Shown: in pieces, positions 9,006-17,846 of the stretch | Layout of the letters: every line of letters starts with the position of its first letter | How positions within the stretch are numbered: position 1 is the stretch's first letter | Assembly (NCBI GenBank): GCA_025355995.1 | Contig: JANXYQ010000048.1 | Coordinates: 1 to 57,286 of the forward strand | Length of the DNA stretch: 57,286 nucleotides | From: Spirochaetaceae bacterium | GTDB taxonomy: Bacteria; Spirochaetota; Spirochaetia; Treponematales; Rectinemataceae | Reading direction: 5' to 3' | Translations under genes and position numbers: made by a program | The notes under the pieces: generated by a model | What the model was told of the DNA's origin: nothing | What the model saw: only the letters and a program-made list of their open reading frames with translations | The model's database searches: none

Positions 9006-9920
9006 ATGCTAAGCATGGAGCTCATGGCCAACGAGGCCGCGGTCGAGGAGACGGACATACCGGAGGAGCCCTTCTACCTGACCTCGGGCAACGAGCAGCG
9101 GGTATTCCTGGCCGCGTACAAGCGCCGGCTCCCCCTCCTCCTCAAGGGGCCGACGGGCTGCGGCAAGACGCGCTTCGTCGAGGCAATGGCCTACAAGCTC
9201 AACAAGGTCCTGACCAAGGTGAGCGTCGACAAGTCCAAGGGCGAGCTGACGGCCGCGGTGAGCGACTTCGCGAACCGCAAGAGCTTCCTGGTCACCGTGC
9301 CCTGCCACGAGGACCTCACCGCCAACGACCTCGTCGGCCGCTTCTTCCTCACGATGGACCAGGGAGCGCAGTGGATAGACGGGCCCCTCACCAAGGCCGC
9401 GCGCTACGGCGGGATCTGCTACCTCGACGAGATAGTCGAGGCGCGCAAGGACGTCACCGTCCTCATCCACTCCCTCACCGACTACAGGCGCGTGCTCCCC
9501 CTCACGAAGAAGGGGACGGTGGTGACCCCGCCGCCCTCCTTCATGCTCATCGTTTCGTACAACCCCGGCTACCAGTCCGCGCTCAAGGACCTGAAGCCCT
9601 CCACCAAGCAGCGCTTCGTCGCCCTCGACTTCGACTATCCCGAGGAGCGCAACGAGATCGAGGTCGTGCGCCACGAGTCCTCCTGCCCCGAGGGGCTGGC
9701 GCGCTCCCTCGTCGCGGCGGGACGCAAGATCAGGGGGCTGAAGACCCAGGGGCTGACGGAAGGCGTCTCGACCCGGCTCCTCGTCTACGCGGCGAGCCTT
9801 ATCGTCGAGGGCGTTCCCAAAGAGGACGCGGTGCGGTCCACGCTGATCTCGCCCCTCACCGACGATCCCCATATGAAGCTCTCCCTCCTCGACATCTGCA
9901 AGGGCTTCGACCTCCTGTAG
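9006..9920 (+). CDS. NorQ/CbbQ-like MoxR AAA ATPase
   Basis: A soluble AAA+ ATPase of about 304 residues, close to the CbbQ/NirQ/NorQ group that remodels or activates partner enzymes together with a VWA protein. Walker A is GPTGCGKTR, Walker B is ICYLDEI, sensor 1 is IVSYNPGY, and SLTDYRRVLPL matches the family insert. A STKQRFVALDFDYP segment and the C-terminal lid follow. The start is uncertain: ATG at 9006, 9015 and 9024 are in frame and none has a strong ribosome site. The stop is five bases before the VWA gene, so the two form an operon. No nitric oxide reductase or Rubisco genes are in view, so the client is unknown. Confidence 0.88.
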   Translation: MLSMELMANEAAVEETDIPEEPFYLTSGNEQRVFLAAYKRRLPLLLKGPTGCGKTRFVEAMAYKLNKVLTKVSVDKSKGELTAAVSDFANRKSFLVTVPCHEDLTANDLVGRFFLTMDQGAQWIDGPLTKAARYGGICYLDEIVEARKDVTVLIHSLTDYRRVLPLTKKGTVVTPPPSFMLIVSYNPGYQSALKDLKPSTKQRFVALDFDYPEERNEIEVVRHESSCPEGLARSLVAAGRKIRGLKTQGLTEGVSTRLLVYAASLIVEGVPKEDAVRSTLISPLTDDPHMKLSLLDICKGFDLL

Positions 9921-9925
9921 GCGCG

Positions 9926-12900
9926 ATGATCGACGGGATAGCCCGCGAGGGCCTGGCCGCCTGCGGCGGCTCGAGCGAGCTCGGGAAGGCCCTCATGGCG
10001 GGGCTCCTCCCCTCGCGACCGGCGCTGGGCGACGAGAGCTGGGCCGCCGAGGCCCGGGCGGCGCTGGGCGAGCTCGAACCCCTGTGGGCGGCCGCCGTCG
10101 CCGCGGCCGCCGAGGGCGCGTCCGCGGCCGCGACGGCCGCGAGGCTCGTGCAGCTCGCCGCCTACGCCCGCATGGGCATAGCCTACGCGGAGTCGCGCGG
10201 CGAGGTGCGCGCGCCGGAGGGCGAGCTCGTCTCGCCCTACGACCGGCGCGCCCTCGAGGGCGGGGAGCTCGAGGCGAGCCTCGCTCCCCTGCTCGGCCCC
10301 GCGGGGAGGGAGAGGCGCCGCGCGGTATTCCGCCGCTACGCCGCGGCCCTCGTGGGCTCCAAGGGCGTTCCCTTCGCGGCCGCGGCCCTCGCCGTCGAGG
10401 CCAGGGCCTTCGAGCCCGAGGAGCTCTGGTTCGCGGACCTGTTCCGCTCCCTGGCCCTCTTCCTCGCCGAGCGCCGGGGCGTCGATATCGCCTTCGCGGC
10501 GGCCATCATCCGCGATGCAAATCCCAGGAACGGCTTCTCGCACCGGGAGGCGGCCCTCGCCGTCTCCGACTTCCTGGTCGACGACCGCTACTCCGCGCGG
10601 GCGATCGAGCGCCTGCTCTCCTTCATCCGCAGCTGCGCCCTCCTCCTCCACCCCGACAGGACGGCCGCCTTCGCGAAGGTGCTCCGCCTCGCCAAGGACT
10701 TCGTGCGCCTGAGCCGCTCCACCGACGAGAGGTACGTGGGGATCATCCTCAAGACCTTCCTCGAGCATCCCTATCTAGAGCTCGGCGAGTGGGTCGGAGA
10801 GGGCGCGCGATTGGTCTTCGTCGCCGGCGCAGGCTCGGCCGAGGCCCGCGCCTTCTTCGACCGGAGCTCGGAGGCGAGCCTCAAGGTCTGGGAGGCCATC
10901 GACGTGGGCATCCCCTTCGAGAAGGCGGCGCCACGCCTCCGGCCCTTCGTCGCCGCCCTCGCCGAGAGGAGCGTGGCGCTCGCCAAGAGCCCCGCGGGCA
11001 GGGGCCACTTATTCATGACGGACGGCGAGACGATCTACGTGCCGGCCTACGCGATGTACGTCAAGGACCGCGAGAGCAATTACCTCATGCTCCGCCACGG
11101 CGCCGCCCACGAGTGCGCCCACATCGAGTTCGGCTCCTTCTCGCGCGACGAGGCCCGCTATCGGTCGGCGGCCGCCCATCTCGCGAGGCTCTTCCCCGGC
11201 GCCTGGGGGCGCAACGTCGCGGTCGCGAAGAGCTACAGGGCGCGCGTCGCCAAGGCCCTCCTCGAGCTGGGCTATCGCGTCAAGACCGCGCGCTTCGCGT
11301 CGCCGGACGACCTGCCGCCGATGTCCAGGCTGTACTTCATGACCGACTTCCCCCTGCTCTACCGCGACCTCGTCAACATCGTCGAGGACCGGAGGGTCGA
11401 CGCGCGCCTGTACGCGAAATACCCCGGCTACGCGGCCGAGAAGGCGCGGGTTGACGAGATGGATTTCGGCGACCTGCCTGGCCTCGACGAGTTCCCCGAG
11501 GCCGCGCGCTTCATCCAGGCCTTCCTCGAGCTCGTCCTCCTCGGCAGGGTAAAGGGCGAGCTCGCCGGGCCCGACGCGGCTGCGGCGGCCGAGCTCGCGC
11601 GGATGACCGAGCGTGACGATCCCTTCGCGGCGGACGCCTTCGACTCGGCCGCCACGGCAGCGGACGCCCTGCGTTTCATCGTCGGCTTCCTGGGAGCGCG
11701 CTATCCCAAGGCCCTGGCCAAGATGCGGGCGGCGGCCAATCGGCTCGACGTCAGCCTCGCCTTCCTCGGAGCGCGGGCCTGCGAGCGCAACGGCCTCCTC
11801 GAGTTCGAGCTCGAAGATATCCGCTCCGACCCCGAAGTGGGAGGCGAGTCCGCCGCCATCGCCGAGGAGCGGAATGCCGCCTTCGGCGAGGCACTGCGCG
11901 ACTACGGCCAGGTCGAGCTGCCGGAGCCCCTCGCGGGGAGGCGGCTCTTCGTCTACCCCGAGTGGGTAGATTGGAAGCTCGCCTACGATCGCGAAGCCTG
12001 CCTCCTAGCCGAATTCCCGCCCGAATTCATAGACGCGGCCTTCCCCGAGGCGACCCCGCGCCGAGCTCTCTCGCCGAGCGGGTCTCCCGCCACCGGCGGG
12101 AGCGGGGGCCTGCGCGCGCGGGAGTCCCAGGCCGCGGAGGCCGTCCGCCGCGCCTTCGCCTCGATCAAGGAGAATCTCGAGGTCCTGGAACGCGGCGCCG
12201 AGGACGGGGAGGACATCGACTTCGACCGCGCGGTGGATTGCTTCACGGACTTCGCCTCGGGCGGCCGGGTGGACATGGACTTCTACCTGCGCCGCAGCCG
12301 GAAGGCCAGGGACCTCCTCTGCGCCCTCGTCCTGGACCTGTCGCCCTCGACCTCGTTGGCCGTCGAGGGCCGCGCCATCTACGAGCACGAGCTGAGCGCG
12401 GCCTACCTCATGGCCGAGGCCATGGCCGCCGTCGGCGACGACTTCGGGATATTCTCCTACTACGATTTCGGGGCCCGAGCCACCATCTTCCACCTGATCA
12501 AGGAGTTCGACGCCCCCTACGACGAGGCCGTCGTCGACGCCCTGGCCTCCCTGCGCTGCGCGGAGAGGGGCTTTTCGCGCATCGCGCCCGGACTGCGCCA
12601 CATCCTCGCCAAGATGGAAGAGCGGGAGGCCCGCGCGAAGATCGTGTTCCTCGTGACCGACGGCCAGCCCGTATACCTCGACGCCATCCGCGACGAGGGG
12701 AAGAGCTCGACGACCTACTACGTCGACGGGCGCGAGGTCCAGTGCGAGTATCCCGTGCGGGTCAGGTCCATGACGACCGCCTCCGAGTCCTACGCCTACG
12801 CCGACCTCGCCAAGGTCGCCGAGGAGGCGAGGCTCGGGGGAGTCAGGCTTTTCTGCGTGACCCTCGACGAGCGGAGCGTCCAGCCCCTCTCGAGGGTCTT

Positions 12901-12982
12901 CGGCGACTCCCTGATCTACCTCGACCGGGTATCCTCCCTGCCTTCCCACCTGGTCGAGATATTCAGGAAGATGACCAGGTGA
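9926..12982 (+). CDS. NorD/CbbO-like VWA-domain protein
   Basis: A 1018-residue protein whose C-terminal quarter is a von Willebrand A domain with a complete MIDAS start (DLSPSTS, Asp804) and a TDGQP metal-loop segment. The N-terminal 700 residues are helical. They contain HGAAHECAHIEFGSF, which resembles the HxxxH segment of NorD-like proteins, and FMTDFPLLYRDLVNIVEDRRVD, a family hallmark. With the upstream ATPase it should form a NorQ/NorD-type activation complex. The true start is ATG 9926; the open frame extends much further upstream only as a shadow of the ATPase gene. The length is typical of large NorD-like proteins. Confidence 0.87.
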   Translation: MIDGIAREGLAACGGSSELGKALMAGLLPSRPALGDESWAAEARAALGELEPLWAAAVAAAAEGASAAATAARLVQLAAYARMGIAYAESRGEVRAPEGELVSPYDRRALEGGELEASLAPLLGPAGRERRRAVFRRYAAALVGSKGVPFAAAALAVEARAFEPEELWFADLFRSLALFLAERRGVDIAFAAAIIRDANPRNGFSHREAALAVSDFLVDDRYSARAIERLLSFIRSCALLLHPDRTAAFAKVLRLAKDFVRLSRSTDERYVGIILKTFLEHPYLELGEWVGEGARLVFVAGAGSAEARAFFDRSSEASLKVWEAIDVGIPFEKAAPRLRPFVAALAERSVALAKSPAGRGHLFMTDGETIYVPAYAMYVKDRESNYLMLRHGAAHECAHIEFGSFSRDEARYRSAAAHLARLFPGAWGRNVAVAKSYRARVAKALLELGYRVKTARFASPDDLPPMSRLYFMTDFPLLYRDLVNIVEDRRVDARLYAKYPGYAAEKARVDEMDFGDLPGLDEFPEAARFIQAFLELVLLGRVKGELAGPDAAAAAELARMTERDDPFAADAFDSAATAADALRFIVGFLGARYPKALAKMRAAANRLDVSLAFLGARACERNGLLEFELEDIRSDPEVGGESAAIAEERNAAFGEALRDYGQVELPEPLAGRRLFVYPEWVDWKLAYDREACLLAEFPPEFIDAAFPEATPRRALSPSGSPATGGSGGLRARESQAAEAVRRAFASIKENLEVLERGAEDGEDIDFDRAVDCFTDFASGGRVDMDFYLRRSRKARDLLCALVLDLSPSTSLAVEGRAIYEHELSAAYLMAEAMAAVGDDFGIFSYYDFGARATIFHLIKEFDAPYDEAVVDALASLRCAERGFSRIAPGLRHILAKMEEREARAKIVFLVTDGQPVYLDAIRDEGKSSTTYYVDGREVQCEYPVRVRSMTTASESYAYADLAKVAEEARLGGVRLFCVTLDERSVQPLSRVFGDSLIYLDRVSSLPSHLVEIFRKMTR

Positions 12983-13002
12983 GGGCCCGAAAGGGCGATC
13001 CT

Positions 13003-13029
13003 ACGGCCGGGTATTTTTTACGCGGCCGT
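13003..13029 (+). terminator. Hairpin after the NorD-like gene
   Basis: A 7-base perfect inverted repeat (ACGGCCG / CGGCCGT) encloses a T6 loop. Alternative pairings with flanking GGGCCCGAAA and TTTCGGCCC are possible. It is the only structure in the gap between the VWA gene and the BMP transporter operon, so it may end the first transcript. The T-run sits in the loop rather than after the stem, so a classical Rho-independent role is not certain. Confidence 0.35.
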
Positions 13030-13073
13030 TTCGGCCCTTTCCTAAAGCCCAGCTCTGTGCTATAGGGATACGG

Positions 13074-14165
13074 ATGAAGAGGCCGGAGCTCGATTGGGGG
13101 AAGATCGCCCTCAACGTACTGTTGCCCGTCGCGGGGGTGATCGCAGCTCTCTGCGTCGGGGCGGTCATGCTCCTCGCCCTCAAGGTCAACCCGATAACCG
13201 CCTACTCCGCCCTATTCAACGGGGCGATGGGCTCCACCTTCGGCCTAACGCAGACCCTCGTCAAGGCTACCCCGCTCCTCCTCGTCGGCTCGGGCATCTG
13301 CATCGCCTTCCGGGCCAACGTCATCAACATCGGCGGAGAGGGCCAGATCATCGTCGGCGCCCTCATGGGCGCCTGGGTCCCCCTGACCTTCCATTATTGG
13401 CCCGGCTGGGCCCTCATACCGGCCACCTGCGTCATGGGCTTCCTCGCCGGAGCGGCCTGGGGCTTCATACCCGGCATCCTCAAGGCTCGCCTGCGCGTCA
13501 ACGAGATCCTGAGCACGATCATGATGAACGCGATCGCGCTCCAGCTGATGAACCTCCTCCTTCAAGGTCCCCTCATGGACCCCGAGGGCATAGCCCGGGG
13601 CACCTTCCTCGCCCAATCCGCCCAGCTGCCCAAGCAGGCCTGGCTCGCGAGGCTCCTGCCCCCCACCCTCCTCCATTCGGGAGCGATCATAGCCGTCGTC
13701 CTGGCCCTCCTGGCCTATATCCTCCTGTGGAAGACGACCATCGGCTACAGCATCCGGGCGGTCGGCCTCAACCCGAGCGCCTCGCGCTACTCCGGCATCA
13801 GGGTCCCCTTCTACGAGGCCCTCTCCCTCACCCTTGCGGGCGGCTTCTCGGGACTAGCCGGCGCCATCGAGGTCATCGGCGTGCAGCATCGCCTCATGGA
13901 CGGACTCACCTCGGGCTACGGCTTCACGGGCATCGTCGCCGCCCTCCTCGGGGGCCTCCACCCCCTGGGCCTGATTCCCGCCTCCGTCGTCTTCGGCGGC
14001 CTCCTCGTGGGCGCCGACAAGATGCAGCGGGCCGTGCAAGTGCCCTCATCCCTGGTCACCGCCATCCTGGGCATCATCGTCCTCTTCGTATCCGGGGCCG
14101 CCCTCTGGTCGCGGCGCTGGTCGGCCAAGCGCCTGGCGCGCCAGCGGCTGGGAGGAGGAGCGTGA
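13074..14165 (+). CDS. BMP-type ABC importer permease 1 (NupP/YufP-like)
   Basis: A 363-residue inner-membrane permease of the branched-chain/nucleoside class (BPD_transp_2). About nine hydrophobic helices are visible. FRANVINIGGEGQ, LRVNEILSTIMMNAIA and YGFTGIVAALLGGLHPLG are signatures of the permease partner of BmpA/PnrA-family binding proteins. It is the first gene of a four-gene operon (permease, permease, binding protein, ATPase). The ATG at 13074 follows a weak GGGATACGG. The likely cargo is a purine nucleoside or related compound, by family only. Confidence 0.9.
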   Translation: MKRPELDWGKIALNVLLPVAGVIAALCVGAVMLLALKVNPITAYSALFNGAMGSTFGLTQTLVKATPLLLVGSGICIAFRANVINIGGEGQIIVGALMGAWVPLTFHYWPGWALIPATCVMGFLAGAAWGFIPGILKARLRVNEILSTIMMNAIALQLMNLLLQGPLMDPEGIARGTFLAQSAQLPKQAWLARLLPPTLLHSGAIIAVVLALLAYILLWKTTIGYSIRAVGLNPSASRYSGIRVPFYEALSLTLAGGFSGLAGAIEVIGVQHRLMDGLTSGYGFTGIVAALLGGLHPLGLIPASVVFGGLLVGADKMQRAVQVPSSLVTAILGIIVLFVSGAALWSRRWSAKRLARQRLGGGA

Positions 14166-15094
14166 AGGGCCTCCTATCCTGGAACGTCCTGTCGGGCATA
14201 CTCAATACGATGATCGGCCTCGCGACGCCTTTCCTGTTCGCGGCCCTCGGCGAGACCTTCGCCCAGACCGCCGGAGTCGTCAACCTCGGCGTCGACGGCA
14301 TCATGCTCCTCTCGGCCTTCGCCGCCTTCTACGTGACCCTGAGCTCGGGCAGCCTGGCACTCGGCCTCCTCGCCGCCCTCCTCGTGGGCTTGGCGATGGG
14401 GCTTCTCATGTCCTTCGTCAGCGTGACCCTCAAGGCCGAGCAGGGCGTGAGCGGCATAGGCCTGTACATGTTCGGCCTGGGCATGTCCAGCCTCCTCTTC
14501 AAGGTCCTCATCGGTACGGTGAAGACCGTGGACGGCTTCAAGCCCATAGCCATCCCCCTGCTCTCGAACCTGCCCTTCGTCGGCCCCATACTCTTCCGCG
14601 CCAACATCCTCACCTACTGCGCCTTCCTCCTCGTGCCCGCGAGCTGGTGGCTGCTCGAGAAGACCAACCTGGGCCTCAAGCTCAAGGCGGTCGGGCAGAA
14701 CCCCGCGGCGGCCGACTCCGTGGGCATAAGCGTGAGCCGGGTCCGCTACCTCGCCGTCTGCATGGGAGCCGTCCTCGCGGGCGCGGCGGGAGCCTCCCTC
14801 TCGATAGCCCAGCTCAACCTCTTCCAGGACAACCTCACAGCGGGCCAGGGCTTCATAGCCGTCGCCCTCGTCTACTTCGGCGGCTGGAGGCCGGTCGGCG
14901 TCCTAGCCGGAGCCCTCCTCTTCAGCGTCGCCAACAGCTTCCAGCTCTGGGTACAGGTTCTCGGCGTCAAGGTGCCCTCGAGCCTGGCCGTCATGCTTCC
15001 CTACGTCCTGACCATCCTCGCGCTCACGGTGACTGCCAACCGCGCGAGGCAGCCCGCGGCGTTGAACAAGCCCTTCGAGCGCGGGGAATCGTGA
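14162..15094 (+). CDS. BMP-type ABC importer permease 2 (NupQ/YufQ-like)
   Basis: A 310-residue membrane protein, second permease of the same importer. It starts with GTG 14162, overlapping the previous stop by four bases (GTGA) behind a GGGAGGAGG ribosome site, which implies coupled translation. Family signatures are VVNLGVDGIMLLSAF near residue 40, KAEQGVSGIGLYMFGLG, KAVGQNPAAADSVGISV and FGGWRPVGVLAGALLF. Continuation of the frame upstream is an Arg/Pro-rich shadow of permease 1 and not part of the protein. Confidence 0.9.
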   Translation: MKGLLSWNVLSGILNTMIGLATPFLFAALGETFAQTAGVVNLGVDGIMLLSAFAAFYVTLSSGSLALGLLAALLVGLAMGLLMSFVSVTLKAEQGVSGIGLYMFGLGMSSLLFKVLIGTVKTVDGFKPIAIPLLSNLPFVGPILFRANILTYCAFLLVPASWWLLEKTNLGLKLKAVGQNPAAADSVGISVSRVRYLAVCMGAVLAGAAGASLSIAQLNLFQDNLTAGQGFIAVALVYFGGWRPVGVLAGALLFSVANSFQLWVQVLGVKVPSSLAVMLPYVLTILALTVTANRARQPAALNKPFERGES

Positions 15095-15185
15095 TGCGCC
15101 TGCCGGGAGAATCGAGCAACGTGGTTTCTACACGGCGGCGGCTTTTCGGCCGCGGCCTTATTTCGGACCCATCAAGGAGAGCAGT

Positions 15186-16157
15186 ATGAAAGGAAAGTCC
15201 AAGCTCATCGGCCTAGTCCTGGCGGCCCTCGTCGCCACGGGAGCGGCCGCCGCGCCCGTCAAGATCGCGGTCATCATGCCCAGCGCCACCACGGACGCGG
15301 CCTTCAGCCAGTCCATGTGGGGAGCCCTCCTCTCCGTGCAGAAGGAGCTCGGCGGCGAGGCCGCGATCTCCCTCAAGTACACCGAGAACATGTGGAACGT
15401 TCCCGACGCCGCCGCCGCCATCCGCGACTACGCCAGCTCGGGCTTCGACATCGTCATAGCCCACGGCTCCCAGTATGGCTCCTCGATCCAGGAGATCGCG
15501 AAGGACTTCCCCAAGGTCACCTTCGCCTGGGGCACCGACGTGAACACCTACGGCCTGCCCAACGTCTACGCCTACACGGCCGCGGCCGAGCAGGGCGGCT
15601 ACGTCAACGGCGTCCTCGCCGCCAAGCTCTCCAAGTCCAAGAAGATCGGCGTGACCGGACCCATCGAGGTCGGCGACGCCAAGACCTACATCGACGGCTT
15701 CGTCCAGGGCGTCCAGTCCGTCGACAAGACCATCGTGATCTCCAAGACCTGGACCGGCTCCTTCTCGGACGTGGCCCTCATGACCGCCGCCGCCCAGACC
15801 CACATCGCCTCGGGCGCCGACGCCCTCACCGGCTCCTCCCAGTCCGTCGTCGGCTCCATCGGCGCCGCGAAGGGCAAGGGCGGCGTGCTCTGGTTCGGCA
15901 CCCAGGCCGACCAGGCGGGCCTCGCCCCCGAGCTCGTCGTCGCCAGCCAGGTCTACGACTGGACCGGCATGCTGAAGGACATCCTCGCCAAGCGCAAGGC
16001 CGGCAAGCTGGGCGGAGTGGCCTACACCCTCACCCTCGACAACGCCGGGCTCAAGGTCGCCTACAACCCGGCCTACAAGCTCGCCGCCGCGGTCAAGGCC
16101 GCCGGGGACGCCGCTATCAGCGGAATCTCCAAGGGCACGATCAAGGTAAATCCCTAA
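15186..16157 (+). CDS. BMP-family substrate-binding protein (BmpA/PnrA-like)
   Basis: A 323-residue periplasmic binding protein with AAGGAGAG before the ATG and a signal peptide ending at about residue 23. The mature start VKIAVIMPSATTDAAFSQSMW, the HGSQYG and FAWGTDVN segments and the QGGYVNGVLAAKLS loop match the BMP/PnrA family, which binds purine nucleosides or related ligands in spirochaetes. Unlike Treponema and Borrelia homologues there is no lipobox Cys after the signal, so it appears soluble. Two hairpins follow its stop before the ATPase gene, an arrangement expected to favour high expression of the binding protein. Confidence 0.9.
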   Translation: MKGKSKLIGLVLAALVATGAAAAPVKIAVIMPSATTDAAFSQSMWGALLSVQKELGGEAAISLKYTENMWNVPDAAAAIRDYASSGFDIVIAHGSQYGSSIQEIAKDFPKVTFAWGTDVNTYGLPNVYAYTAAAEQGGYVNGVLAAKLSKSKKIGVTGPIEVGDAKTYIDGFVQGVQSVDKTIVISKTWTGSFSDVALMTAAAQTHIASGADALTGSSQSVVGSIGAAKGKGGVLWFGTQADQAGLAPELVVASQVYDWTGMLKDILAKRKAGKLGGVAYTLTLDNAGLKVAYNPAYKLAAAVKAAGDAAISGISKGTIKVNP

Positions 16158-16182
16158 CCAATCGCCTGCGGCGATTGGTTTT
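16156..16182 (+). terminator. Hairpin with T-run after the binding protein gene
   Basis: An 11-base perfect stem (AACCAATCGCC / GGCGATTGGTT) with a TGC loop, starting inside the stop codon and followed by T4. It sits inside the transporter operon, so it probably works as a partial terminator or 3' stabiliser. It would let the binding protein be made in excess over the ATPase encoded next. Confidence 0.7.
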
Positions 16183-16219
16183 GCAGTCGCTCGCCTAACG
16201 CGATAACGCGAGCGACTGC
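16183..16219 (+). repeat. Second hairpin before the ATPase gene
   Basis: A 12-base perfect inverted repeat (GCAGTCGCTCGC / GCGAGCGACTGC) separated by 13 bases, directly abutting the first hairpin. It lies 20 bases before the ATPase start and just upstream of its GGAGGGG ribosome site. It could protect mRNA ends or modulate read-through into the ATPase gene. Confidence 0.75.
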
Positions 16220-16239
16220 TTGATTTCTGGAGGGGAAGC

Positions 16240-17784
16240 ATGGAAACGAAGGCTGCTGCATCGAAAGCCGCGCCGGCGAAGCCGGGGCGCGTCGAGATGC
16301 GCGATATCGTAAAGTGCTTCCCCGGCGTCCGCGCCAATTCCCAGGTCTGCTTCGACGTCTCGCCGGGGGAGGTCCACGCCCTCCTCGGCGAGAACGGAGC
16401 GGGTAAAAGCACCCTCATGCGGCAGCTGTACGGCATGTACCAACCCGACGAGGGCGAGATCCTGATAGACGGACTGCCCCGCTCCTTCCGCTCGCCGGCC
16501 GACGCGATCCGCGCCGGGATCGGCATGATCCACCAGCACTTCATGCTCGTGCCCACCCTGACCGTCGCCCAGAACATCGCCCTGGGCGAGCGGTCCGGCC
16601 GCTGGCCCCTCGCCGACACCAAGCGGGTAGTCGCGAGGGTCCGCGACCTCGCCGAGGAGTACGGGCTGGCCGTTGACCTCGACGCCTACGTTTGGCAGCT
16701 CTCGGTGGGCGAGCAGCAGCGCGTCGAGATAGTGAAGGCGCTGTACAAAGGCGCGGGCCTGATTATCCTGGACGAGCCGACTGCCGTCCTCACTCCCCAG
16801 GAGGTCGACGACCTCTTCGTCACCTTCCGCCGCATGGTGGCCGAGGGGCACTCGCTAATCTTCATCTCGCACAAGCTCGGCGAGGTGATGGCCATCGCCG
16901 ACCGCGTCACCGTCCTCAGGGACGGCCAAGCCGTCGGCAGCAGGATGATCTCCGAGACCAACCGCGACGAGCTCGTCCATATGATGGTGGGCAGGGAGAT
17001 CAAGCAGCTCGAGCCGCGCGCTCTCGAGGCCGGCGCATCGAGGCTGAGGATCCAGGGCCTGCGTGCGTTGGGCGACCGGGGAACCGAGGCCTTGTGCGGG
17101 ATCGACCTCGAGGTTCGCTCGGGCGAGATCGTCGGCATCGCCGGCGTCTCGGGCAACGGCCAGAGGGAGCTCGCCGAGTGCCTGGCGGGCATGCGCGCGG
17201 CGAGCGCTGGCACGGTCTGCCTGAACGGCCGCGACATCGGCGCGGCGAGCCTGAACGAGCGCGTCGACGCAGGCATGGCCTACGTGCCCGAGGAGCGCAT
17301 GCGCGACGGCGCCATAGGCGAGTTCAGCGTGAAGGAGAATGTCTTCCTCCACGACCACGCCGCCCGCCGCTTCCGCCGCGGCATATTCATGAAGGCCCGC
17401 GCCATGAACGAGCACGCCGCGGAGCTCGTGCGCGAATTCTCCGTGAAGACGCCGAGCCTCGACACGCCGCTAAAGACCCTCTCGGGCGGCAACATCCAGA
17501 AGCTCATCCTCGCCCGCGAGCTCTCCCGCAGCCCCGCCCTGATCGTCGCGGCCCAGCCGACGCGCGGCGTGGACGTCGGCTCGACCTGGTACATCCACCA
17601 GTGCCTCCTCCAGCAGCGCGAGGCGGGCACCGGAGTCCTCCTGATCTCCGAGGACCTCGACGAGATCCGCGCCCTCTCCGACCGCATTGCCGTCATCTAC
17701 GAGGGCGTCATCGTGGGCATAGTCGAGCGCGACAGCGCCTCCGTCCAAGAAATCGGCCTGATGATGTCGGGCGTCGGCGCCTAG
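16240..17784 (+). CDS. BMP-type ABC importer double ATPase (NupO/YufO-like)
   Basis: A 514-residue cytoplasmic ATPase with two ABC modules, the energy unit of the importer. Module 1 has Walker A GENGAGKST, signature LSVGEQQRVEI and Walker B LIILDEPTAVL. Module 2 has GVSGNGQRE in place of Walker A, signature LSGGNIQKLILAREL, and LIVAAQPTRGVD in place of Walker B. That second degenerate site is normal for RbsA/MglA/YufO-type double ATPases. GGAGGGG lies before the ATG. It is the last gene of the operon and ends in a strong terminator that starts inside its own 3' end. Confidence 0.93.
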   Translation: METKAAASKAAPAKPGRVEMRDIVKCFPGVRANSQVCFDVSPGEVHALLGENGAGKSTLMRQLYGMYQPDEGEILIDGLPRSFRSPADAIRAGIGMIHQHFMLVPTLTVAQNIALGERSGRWPLADTKRVVARVRDLAEEYGLAVDLDAYVWQLSVGEQQRVEIVKALYKGAGLIILDEPTAVLTPQEVDDLFVTFRRMVAEGHSLIFISHKLGEVMAIADRVTVLRDGQAVGSRMISETNRDELVHMMVGREIKQLEPRALEAGASRLRIQGLRALGDRGTEALCGIDLEVRSGEIVGIAGVSGNGQRELAECLAGMRAASAGTVCLNGRDIGAASLNERVDAGMAYVPEERMRDGAIGEFSVKENVFLHDHAARRFRRGIFMKARAMNEHAAELVREFSVKTPSLDTPLKTLSGGNIQKLILARELSRSPALIVAAQPTRGVDVGSTWYIHQCLLQQREAGTGVLLISEDLDEIRALSDRIAVIYEGVIVGIVERDSASVQEIGLMMSGVGA

Positions 17785-17801
17785 CGCGGCGACTTTTTTT
17801 T
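17773..17801 (+). terminator. Rho-independent terminator of the BMP importer operon
   Basis: Stem GTCGGCGC / GCGC-GG-CGAC (8 pairs with a two-base GG bulge), loop CTA, then T8. The stem begins within the last codons of the ATPase gene and includes the stop codon in its loop. Confidence 0.8.
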
Positions 17802-17846
17802 CCACTAATATATGTTTTTCATTATATTACTGCCATGGAGGCTGCC

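Noticed and set aside
8939-9925. Upstream extension of the VWA protein to 1347 residues
   Set aside because: This part is a shifted-frame shadow of the ATPase gene, and a proper start exists at 9926.
13094-14161. Upstream extension of permease 2
   Set aside because: His/Arg/Pro-rich shadow of permease 1; the real start is the GTG in the GTGA overlap.
15095-15185. Short frame MRLPGESSNVV... between permease 2 and the binding protein
   Set aside because: No ribosome site and low-complexity content; the gap is only the leader of the binding protein gene with a small GC hairpin.
16692-17846. Fusion of an ATPase-region frame to the dienelactone hydrolase
   Set aside because: The N-terminal 380 residues are a shadow of the ATPase; the hydrolase has its own ribosome site and signal peptide after a terminator.
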